This document shows, in pieces, positions 1 through 5,331 of a DNA stretch of 8,357 nucleotides. A program made the translations under genes and the position numbers. Under the pieces are notes generated by a model. That model searched no databases. It had not been told where the DNA came from and saw only the letters and a program-made list of their open reading frames with translations. Position 1 is the first letter of the stretch. The number at the start of each line of letters is the position of its first letter. Source of the stretch: an uncultured Flavobacteriales bacterium (GTDB lineage Bacteria; Bacteroidota; Bacteroidia; Flavobacteriales_D; Sanyastnellaceae); contig CALCNZ010000346.1 of the NCBI GenBank assembly GCA_937897625.1, positions 1-8,357 of the forward strand. The letters run 5' to 3'.

Positions 1-596
1 TTGATATTTTCAGAAATTTATTGAAAGTGTTGCATCCATTTATGCCTTTCCTAACTGAAGAAATGTGGCAGCACATGGAATCTTGGAAGAGCGAATCGGA
101 AATGATTTGTATTGCGAATTGGCCAACAGCGAAAAGCTTCGACCCAAACATTCAAAAGGAATTTGAAGAGTTTGAACAACTCGTAACGGAAGTTCGAAAC
201 GTTCGCAAAAAGCAAAACCTTCCGAACAAAGAAGCCTTGGCTGTTTCATTCATGAAGAGTGAAAACAGAAATGCATCTTTCGATTCAGCATTCAAGCATT
301 TGTGCAATATATCTGAATTGAATGAAGTGTCTGAAAAGATGAATCCTTCGTTCAACTTCATGGTAAACGGTGTTGAATATTTCATTCCGTATACTTCATC
401 TGTAGACGTTGAAGCAGAGCAAGCGAAAATGAAAGAAGAGTTGGCTTACCTCGAAGGATTTTTGAAGTCTGTTGAGGCGAAGCTTTCGAATGAACGCTTC
501 GTTCAAAACGCTCCTGCAGCAGTGTTGGAAGGCGAAAGAAAAAAGCAATCGGACGCTTTAAGCAAGATCGCAGCGATTAAAGAGCAGCTTGGATAA
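1..596 (+). CDS. valS: Valyl-tRNA synthetase, C-terminal part (5' truncated by contig end)
   Basis: This is the last 198 codons of valyl-tRNA synthetase, the cytoplasmic class I enzyme that charges tRNA-Val. The reading frame is already open at base 3, so the real start lies outside the window; the TTG at 21 is an internal Leu codon, not a start. The fragment begins in the anticodon-binding helical domain (LHPFMPFLTEEMW is a ValRS hallmark). It ends with the C-terminal coiled-coil tRNA-binding arm, about fragment residues 135-196, rich in Glu, Lys and Ala, with the typical FVQNAPAAVLEGERKK segment. The HIGH and KMSKS catalytic motifs are upstream and not visible. It ends in TAA and converges on the minus-strand hydrolase gene with only 6 bp between the stop codons. 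Its transcript probably ends at the hairpin at 698-723, about 100 nt past the stop. Family assignment is near certain. Confidence 0.96.
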   Translation, partial: DIFRNLLKVLHPFMPFLTEEMWQHMESWKSESEMICIANWPTAKSFDPNIQKEFEEFEQLVTEVRNVRKKQNLPNKEALAVSFMKSENRNASFDSAFKHLCNISELNEVSEKMNPSFNFMVNGVEYFIPYTSSVDVEAEQAKMKEELAYLEGFLKSVEAKLSNERFVQNAPAAVLEGERKKQSDALSKIAAIKEQLG

Positions 597-602
597 TTGA
601 AG

Positions 603-1349
603 TTATTTTTTTCGTATTGAAATGAAATCGCGAACGATTTTCTTTTCTGCGAAAGCTTTGTTCCAGCTGTCGTGTTTGACATCTGGATAAGAAATGAGGT
701 GAACATTCGTGTTCACCTTTTTTGTTGCGTTCACCATTCGAACAGAATTCTCGTAGGGAACTACGTTATCTGCTTTTCCATGAAATGCCCAAACAGCTGT
801 TTTGTTGCTCTTCATAGCTTGAACAATATCTCCTCCACCGCAAACGGGCATTGCCGCCGCGAAACGGTAAGGCTGACGAGCAATGTATTCCCATGTGCCG
901 TATCCGCCCATACTCAAGCCAACGATGTACATGCGTGTCGTGTCAATTGTAGTAGAATTCGCAACCAAAGAATCAATTCCGTTCATGAGCACCTGCATGG
1001 GCCAAGTCGGATTATTTTTCATGGTGTGCTCAATGGCCTTCCAGTCGACATCTGTCCATCTTTGATCGCTCGGACATTGCGGCGCCCACAAAATGTAATG
1101 CTCCAAACCTGCGGTCTTCAGGGTTTGCATAAGAATGGGTAAACCCACTTTCGTTTGCGCGAGATTGTCGCTCCCGCGCTCTCCAGCTCCGTGCAAAAAC
1201 AAAATAAAGGGCAATCGCGCTTCGTAATCTCCGCCAACAACATACTCTTGCAAGGGTAATTTTTTTCCATTTGAAACTATAAAATTCTGTTGTTGTGCTT
1301 GGATTTCAGAAAGAACTAGCATACATATAACAAGAAATAAACCTCTCAT
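603..1349 (-). CDS. Secreted alpha/beta-hydrolase (predicted esterase/peptidase, carboxylesterase-like)
   Basis: A 248-residue exported serine hydrolase. The ATG at 1349 was chosen because it gives a clean signal peptide (MRGLFLVICMLVLSEIQA, probable cut before Q19); the frame is open further upstream to 1439 but those residues look unlike a leader. The fold signatures appear in order: HGAGERG oxyanion-hole loop at 53-59; nucleophile elbow GLSMGGYG with Ser146; Asp194 in FHGKADNVVP; His226 in KHDSWN. All three catalytic residues are therefore present. The pattern fits the COG4099-type 'predicted peptidase' / phospholipase-carboxylesterase branch, whose members hydrolyse ester or possibly peptide bonds outside the cytoplasm; the substrate cannot be read from sequence. 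Some members are feruloyl or acetyl esterases for polysaccharides, but no carbohydrate-active gene is nearby to support that. It is a single-gene unit, convergent with valS and divergent from tonB. Confidence 0.88.
   Translation of the reverse strand: MRGLFLVICMLVLSEIQAQQQNFIVSNGKKLPLQEYVVGGDYEARLPFILFLHGAGERGSDNLAQTKVGLPILMQTLKTAGLEHYILWAPQCPSDQRWTDVDWKAIEHTMKNNPTWPMQVLMNGIDSLVANSTTIDTTRMYIVGLSMGGYGTWEYIARQPYRFAAAMPVCGGGDIVQAMKSNKTAVWAFHGKADNVVPYENSVRMVNATKKVNTNVHLISYPDVKHDSWNKAFAEKKIVRDFISIRKK
698..723 (+). terminator. Intrinsic terminator for valS, located inside the antisense hydrolase gene
   Basis: GGTGAACA (698-705), a TTCG loop (706-709) and TGTTCACC (710-717) form a perfect 8-bp stem with a UUCG tetraloop, followed directly by six T (718-723). 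On the plus strand this is a textbook Rho-independent terminator, 101 nt after the valS stop. On the minus strand the hairpin is not followed by a T run, so it should not stop transcription of the hydrolase gene, whose residues of about 211-218 it encodes. Confidence 0.85.
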
Positions 1350-1366
1350 AGAAATGAAATTTATAA

Positions 1367-2245
1367 ATGGAAATGAATACCAAAGATAACCCTTCCATAG
1401 ACCAACCTGCAGCTGTGCCTCGTTTGAAAAAGAAAACAACAGTTATGAAAACGACACGCACCCTTTTCAAAACACTCGATGAAGTAGTTTTTGAAACCCG
1501 AAACAAAATGTATGGAGCTTATAAACTTCGAAAAAACTACGGTCGCAGAACCTTGCTTTCAACAGCCATGGGCATTTGCTTGGTATCTGGATTTCTCTTC
1601 GCGCTAACCCTAACCAACAAAGCCATTGAGAAAAAGGCACCGGAAGTTCAGATGACGAAATTGGCCACGGTTCGGTTGGACGAGATAAAAATTCAACCTA
1701 AAAAAGTGGTGAAGAAACATTCGCTTGTTGAGAAGCAACAGAGCGGTGGAGCCGAAAACCGCACCGTAAATGTGGTTGATCACACCACCAAGAAGACCAA
1801 CGTTTTTTCACGATTCGGAGGCATTGGTCTGGGTGGTGACGACGATGATTATTTCGGATTTCCCGAGGATCCTAATTTCGAAGTGGACACCACTACTGTT
1901 AAAAAGAAAAAAAATAACAATTTCAAAACATTCGCTCAGTTCATGCCTGAATTTCCCGGAGGAGTCTCTGAACTTTATAAATACCTTCAAGAAAACATCT
2001 ACTATCCAGAACGCATGAAAACCCTCGGAATAGAAGGTACTGTCTATGTTTCGTTCGTTATTGAAGAAGACGGAAGCATTTCCAGAGTAAGCATTGAACG
2101 CGGCATTGAGAACGGAGAAGAATTAAATAAAATAGCTCTAAAGGCCATTCAAAAAATGCCCAATTGGATCCCCGGAAGAAGCGGAAATGCATCCGTTGCT
2201 GTAAAACAAACTATTCCTATTCAATTTTCACTCGTAAACGATTAA
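1367..2245 (+). CDS. tonB: TonB-family energy transducer
   Basis: A TonB-type protein that carries proton-motive energy from an ExbB/ExbD motor in the inner membrane to outer-membrane TonB-dependent receptors. Using the ATG at 1367 (292 aa), there is a cytoplasmic N-terminus containing the Bacteroidota signature VFETRNKMYGAYKLRK (about 41-56), one membrane helix (about 63-83), a charged periplasmic linker (84-188), and a C-terminal TonB domain (about 190-290) with FMPEFPGGVSELYKYL, YYPERMKTLGIEGTVYVSF and the closing IPIQFSL strand. The linker lacks the usual Pro-Glu/Pro-Lys spacer and instead has a Gly/Asp patch (GLGGDDDDYFGF) and Lys runs. The start is uncertain: ATGs at 1367, 1373 and 1445 are all possible, and 1445 (MKTTRT) gives a compact N-terminus more typical of the family. 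It heads a plus-strand cluster with the next three genes; exbB/exbD are not in the window. Confidence 0.93.
   Translation: MEMNTKDNPSIDQPAAVPRLKKKTTVMKTTRTLFKTLDEVVFETRNKMYGAYKLRKNYGRRTLLSTAMGICLVSGFLFALTLTNKAIEKKAPEVQMTKLATVRLDEIKIQPKKVVKKHSLVEKQQSGGAENRTVNVVDHTTKKTNVFSRFGGIGLGGDDDDYFGFPEDPNFEVDTTTVKKKKNNNFKTFAQFMPEFPGGVSELYKYLQENIYYPERMKTLGIEGTVYVSFVIEEDGSISRVSIERGIENGEELNKIALKAIQKMPNWIPGRSGNASVAVKQTIPIQFSLVND
1381..1405 (-). promoter_or_regulatory. Possible Bacteroidota-type promoter for the hydrolase gene
   Basis: Reading the minus strand, 1388-1381 is TATCTTTG, an exact match to the Bacteroidota -7 consensus TAnnTTTG, 31 bp upstream of the hydrolase ATG. A TTG at 1405-1403 could be the -33 element, but the 14-bp spacer is shorter than the usual 19 or so. 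Transcription would begin near 1375, giving a short leader. The element lies within the 5' end of the divergent tonB frame. Confidence 0.45.
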
Positions 2246-2250
2246 ATTTG
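2243..2250 (+). promoter_or_regulatory. Possible -7 promoter element overlapping the tonB stop codon
   Basis: TAAATTTG matches the Bacteroidota -7 consensus TAnnTTTG exactly, and its first three bases are the tonB stop codon. The following gene's ATG is 6 bp further on (2257), so transcription from here would start at or next to the start codon, giving a leaderless or nearly leaderless mRNA. No TTG -33 element is visible at the expected distance, so a chance match in AT-rich sequence is possible. Confidence 0.35.
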
Positions 2251-2256
2251 CACCCT

Positions 2257-2469
2257 ATGCTAAAAAAGCCGCTGCTCATTAGTCAGATTATTATGGTAGG
2301 AGTATTCATTGGAATGGCCATCTATTGTGTGGCCTCCAGTGCGTTAGACAACGTCTTGCCGGGCCAACGAAAATATTGGTTCGCGTTAGTCCTGCTTTTA
2401 TATGCTGCAATGCGCGCAAGAAGAATTTTCAATGCGTGGAAAGAACTTAAATCTGAAAAAACCACATGA
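2257..2469 (+). CDS. Small two-helix membrane protein of unknown function
   Basis: A 70-residue protein not recognised as a named family. The ATG at 2257 was chosen because it begins after the tonB stop and starts with a hydrophobic helix; a longer in-frame opening from 2164 would overlap tonB by about 80 bp and add a basic, non-natural-looking leader. Two membrane segments are visible: residues of about 6-28 (LLISQIIMVGVFIGMAIYCV and onward) and about 41-51 (WFALVLLLYAA). A strongly basic tail follows (MRARRIFNAWKELKSEK), suggesting the C-terminus faces the cytoplasm. Its TGA overlaps the ATG of the next gene (ATGA, 4 bp), so it is probably translationally coupled to the PstS-like lipoprotein. 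Its place between tonB and a periplasmic binding protein suggests an envelope role, but this rests on context alone. Confidence 0.8.
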   Translation: MLKKPLLISQIIMVGVFIGMAIYCVASSALDNVLPGQRKYWFALVLLLYAAMRARRIFNAWKELKSEKTT

Positions 2470-3398
2470 TGAAAAAACTACTTTTTTTAGCGCTCTTCGG
2501 AGCTTTACTTTCGAGTTGCGGCAACTACGACACAACCGCACAAGGTATTTCATCGGGAGAATTGAAAATAGGTGTCGACGAAAGTTACAGTCTAATGATG
2601 CAGTCTGAAATTCCTGTGTACCAACAGATTTACGACAAAGCGAAAATTAAACCTACCTATTCGACAGAAGAGGAAATTATTCGCTTGCTTTTAGCAGACA
2701 GCATTCAAGCGGCAGTCATAAATCGTCCGCTTAACCAAGCTGAATTGGATTTCTTCGCATCCAAGCAACGTTTGCCCGAATCTGTTAAAATTGCAACAGA
2801 CGCGATTGCGCTTATTGTTCATCAGGAAAATCAGGATTCTGTCTTAACACTTGATCAAGCAAAACAAGTGCTTGCCGGACAAATAACAAATTGGAATCAG
2901 ATCAATCCTTCGAACAAAAACGGAGACATTCGAATCATCTTCGACCACAACGGTTCATGCAATGCGCGATACGTTCAAGAGAACTTTTTAAACGGTGGAG
3001 CAATGCCATCGAATTTCTTTGCGCTGGACAGCACAGCAGCTGTGATTAATTACGTGCACGACAATCCTGGAGCTATTGGAATTATTTCAGTGAGTTGGAT
3101 TACAGATCCGGAAGACAAGGTTACCAAGGCTTTCAGAGACAAAATAGATGTTGTTGGCATTTTGAACAATACCCTAACCGATCATCCAGAAAGAGTGAGA
3201 TATCCTTTCCAAGCCTATGTCTTCGACAAGAGTTATCCTTTTACTCGCGATGTGTATGCTATTCGCACGGGATTGAAAGGAACGGTTGGAACGGGATTCA
3301 TTTCCTTCTTGAATGGAGAAAAGGGCCAGCTGATCATTCACAAAATGGGCATGGTTGCTGCTACGTCGCCAACACGAGTAATTCGAATAAAAGATTAA
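2466..3398 (+). CDS. PstS-like substrate-binding lipoprotein (phosphate-binding-protein fold)
   Basis: A 310-residue exported lipoprotein of the PstS-like periplasmic binding protein family. The signal peptide MMKKLLFLALFGALLSSC carries lipobox LSSC with Cys18 as the lipid-attachment residue. Family features follow: GELKIGVDESY at 31-41 (first lobe), AAVINRPLNQAE (82-93), LDQAKQVLAGQITNWNQI (129-146, the classic PstS segment), a ligand-loop equivalent DHNGSCNARY (160-169), and the end signature EKGQLIIHKMGMVAA (285-299). Typical PstS proteins have a GSGT-type loop; here it reads GSCN, so phosphate may not be the ligand. No pstC, pstA, pstB or phoU lies nearby, so it probably does not feed a phosphate ABC importer here. 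It follows the small membrane gene with a 4-bp ATGA overlap and precedes the TPR gene by 17 bp. A second ATG at 2469 is an equally possible start. Confidence 0.88.
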   Translation: MMKKLLFLALFGALLSSCGNYDTTAQGISSGELKIGVDESYSLMMQSEIPVYQQIYDKAKIKPTYSTEEEIIRLLLADSIQAAVINRPLNQAELDFFASKQRLPESVKIATDAIALIVHQENQDSVLTLDQAKQVLAGQITNWNQINPSNKNGDIRIIFDHNGSCNARYVQENFLNGGAMPSNFFALDSTAAVINYVHDNPGAIGIISVSWITDPEDKVTKAFRDKIDVVGILNNTLTDHPERVRYPFQAYVFDKSYPFTRDVYAIRTGLKGTVGTGFISFLNGEKGQLIIHKMGMVAATSPTRVIRIKD

Positions 3399-3415
3399 AC
3401 CTGAAATAAGTAAAC

Positions 3416-5224
3416 ATGAATATGAAGAACCTATTCACAATCCTAGTAGCGAACTTGCTACTTCTTTCGTGCACCGCACAGAAAAATGCTCCCCTTGAAT
3501 TGAATCCTGTATTCGATCCAATTCGCACCTCTACCTTGAACGAACGTTACGAGAAAGCGCTTCGCGATTTGGCCGGTATGCCTAATAGCGCAGAAAAATT
3601 CGCTGTAGACGGATATAATTATACGGAATGGGCAATCGATGGAAAATTCATTGACCCAATCAAAACAGGAGAAGCTAAAGAAGCTTTTTTTGCTGGTTTA
3701 AGAACAGACTCTCTTTACCCTTTGAACTATGTGGGATTGGGAAGAATTGAATTGCGTGAAGGAAACGGTGGAAAGGCTGAAACTTATTTCGCGAAGGCCC
3801 GTGCTATCGTTGACAACAAGAAATTCAAAGCAACAAAAGATTTAAAATATACCACTTACATAGCCATTGCAGCCGCAAACATGGCTGAACAAACAAAAAA
3901 TCTTACTGCCGCAAAACAAGTACTTGATGCGCTTGCGGAAGTTGCAATTGAAAATCAATCCATCGTTCTTCAACTTGGAATAACCCTGGGTGATTATAAC
4001 AGTTACAAGGAAATTAACGACCAATCTAAAGCTATTACGCAATACAACAAATGTTTGGAAATTGATTCTAAATATGTTCCAGCATTGTACCGTAAAGCAA
4101 AATTATACCGCGGTTCGAAAAACAACGATGAAGCATTGAAATTCTTCAATGAGGCCATTGCAACAGATCCAACGTTCGCACCTTCTTATCGCGAAAAAGC
4201 TGAGCTTTTAAAAGACCGCGGTCAATTCGAAGAGGCAATTGCAGCTTACGGAAAATACCTCGAACTAAACAACTCATGTCGCGTTCAACAGCGTTATGCT
4301 TCCTTTTTCTATCTGACAAAGAACTACGACCGCGCGGTTACCGAGGTTACTGCTGCAATGCCATGTAACCCCGAGAACTACACCTTAAATCGTGTTTTGG
4401 GATATTCATTTTTAGAATTGAAAAACTACACCGAAGCGAAAAGTTACATGGATATCTATTTCGCTAATCAAGCGGTTAAAAACCAAGACGCATCTGACTA
4501 TATTAACTACAGTAAGATCTGCATGGGATTGGGCCAAGACAGTTTAGGAATTGTGTACCTAGAAAAAGCCATTGAGTTATTTCCAGATTACACCGAAGGT
4601 TACAACGAAATTGCAACCATCTATACCAACAAAGCCATTGCAGCTAAAGGAAAAGAAAACGAAGCGCTTCGTGTTAAATTATACAGCAAAGCAGCAGATT
4701 GGTACGAAAAGAAAATGGTGAAATTGGGTGCAGATGCAAAAGATCAATTTATTCAGGGGCAGATGTATTATTTCTCTCAGCAATATGTCCTTGCAGATAC
4801 CACCTTCCGCAGAAGCTCGGTTCGATATCCAGAGGCTTGGTTTTGGGTAGCTAAGTGTCAAAACAAAATTGACCTAGCTGCTGTTACTGAAACTACGCCT
4901 GCTCAAGGTTTGGCGAAGCCTTTCTATGAAAAAGGAATTATCCTTGTTGGACAAGATCCTACATTTATTGAAAAGAACAAAAAGAATTTAGCAGAAGCCT
5001 ATCAATACCTTGGATTGTACTACGGAAATATGGGCGATATCAATTGCTCGAAGTCTGCTTGGAACAAAGTGCTTCAATTGGATCCAACCAACAAATTTGC
5101 GAACCAATTATTAATTACTCCAGAAACATTGGATGCCGAATTGGTTGCAGCCCCTGGCGATTGCCAATTGGTTGTTTATCCTGAAGTTCCAAAAGAATCA
5201 ACTGAAGGAACAGAAGGAAACTAA
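3416..5224 (+). CDS. Tetratricopeptide-repeat lipoprotein
   Basis: A 602-residue predicted lipoprotein built of helical repeats. The leader MNMKNLFTILVANLLLLSC places the lipid-attached Cys at residue 19 (ATG at 3422 is an alternative start). TPR-like helix pairs fill roughly residues 85-560. The clearest units are SKAITQYNKCLEIDSKYVPA (204-223), NDEALKFFNEAIATDPTF (237-254), GQFEEAIAAYGKYLELN (269-285), DSLGIVYLEKAIELFPDY (375-392) and SKSAWNKVLQLDPTN (545-559), all with the A.....L.P pattern of TPR B helices. A Cys-containing, Glu/Thr-rich tail ends the protein. TPR proteins are protein-protein interaction scaffolds; the partner is unknown, but the envelope location and the tonB and PstS-like neighbours suggest action in the periplasm. 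It is the last gene of its operon: a strong terminator begins 44 bp after the TAA. Confidence 0.88.
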   Translation: MNMKNLFTILVANLLLLSCTAQKNAPLELNPVFDPIRTSTLNERYEKALRDLAGMPNSAEKFAVDGYNYTEWAIDGKFIDPIKTGEAKEAFFAGLRTDSLYPLNYVGLGRIELREGNGGKAETYFAKARAIVDNKKFKATKDLKYTTYIAIAAANMAEQTKNLTAAKQVLDALAEVAIENQSIVLQLGITLGDYNSYKEINDQSKAITQYNKCLEIDSKYVPALYRKAKLYRGSKNNDEALKFFNEAIATDPTFAPSYREKAELLKDRGQFEEAIAAYGKYLELNNSCRVQQRYASFFYLTKNYDRAVTEVTAAMPCNPENYTLNRVLGYSFLELKNYTEAKSYMDIYFANQAVKNQDASDYINYSKICMGLGQDSLGIVYLEKAIELFPDYTEGYNEIATIYTNKAIAAKGKENEALRVKLYSKAADWYEKKMVKLGADAKDQFIQGQMYYFSQQYVLADTTFRRSSVRYPEAWFWVAKCQNKIDLAAVTETTPAQGLAKPFYEKGIILVGQDPTFIEKNKKNLAEAYQYLGLYYGNMGDINCSKSAWNKVLQLDPTNKFANQLLITPETLDAELVAAPGDCQLVVYPEVPKESTEGTEGN

Positions 5225-5268
5225 TCTCGACTTCCGAAAGCAGCAAGTGTTCACTTTCCGCTTTTAAT

Positions 5269-5314
5269 AACTCCCAATACTTCCTGAAAAGGAAAGCATT
5301 GGGAGTTTATTTTT
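5269..5314 (+). terminator. Intrinsic terminator after the TPR gene
   Basis: AACTCCCAAT (5269-5278) pairs perfectly with ATTGGGAGTT (5298-5307), a 10-bp stem. Inside it TTCC (5281-5284) pairs with GGAA (5291-5294) around a TGAAAA loop, after a small asymmetric internal bulge. The stem is followed by the T-rich tract TATTTTT. This ends the tonB-to-TPR operon and separates it from the downstream rsmI-lysS operon. Confidence 0.85.
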
Positions 5315-5315
5315 G
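5308..5315 (+). promoter_or_regulatory. Probable -7 promoter element of the 5332-lysS operon
   Basis: TATTTTTG is an exact match to TAnnTTTG and ends 16 bp before the ATG at 5332, so transcription would start near 5321 with a leader of about 10 nt. It is the same sequence as the T-tract of the preceding terminator. No convincing TTG -33 element is seen, since that position is inside the hairpin. A T-rich terminator tail could match the consensus by chance. Confidence 0.4.
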
Positions 5316-5316
5316 A

Positions 5317-5331
5317 AGTACAATTTGTACT
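5317..5331 (+). repeat. Perfect 7-bp inverted repeat abutting a start codon
   Basis: AGTACAA (5317-5323), a single central T, and TTGTACT (5325-5331) form a near-perfect palindrome directly against the ATG at 5332. It sits across the predicted transcription start, where an operator would act. As RNA it could fold as a 6-bp stem with a 3-nt loop. Whether any protein binds it is unknown. Confidence 0.55.

Noticed and set aside
21..23. TTG as the start of the valS-like frame
   Set aside because: The frame is open to base 3, and the sequence on both sides reads as internal ValRS (NLLKVLHPFMPF), so this is a 5'-truncated gene rather than a short protein.
553..580. Possible terminator for the hydrolase gene within the end of valS (minus strand)
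   Set aside because: Only short, weak pairings such as GCTTTAAGC are seen, with no good stem followed by a T run on the minus strand.
672..1142. 156-codon plus-strand open frame opposite the hydrolase gene
   Set aside because: It is the complement of a gene with an intact Ser-Asp-His triad. Its product is Cys/His-rich and without recognisable motifs, and it contains the valS terminator near its start.
1349..1439. Longer N-terminus for the hydrolase from ATG 1439
   Set aside because: The extra 30 residues precede a well-formed signal peptide and overlap tonB; a Sec signal should be at the N-terminus.
2466..3398. Naming the gene pstS and inferring a phosphate importer
   Set aside because: The fold assignment is good, but the ligand loop differs from canonical PstS and no Pst transporter or PhoU gene is present.
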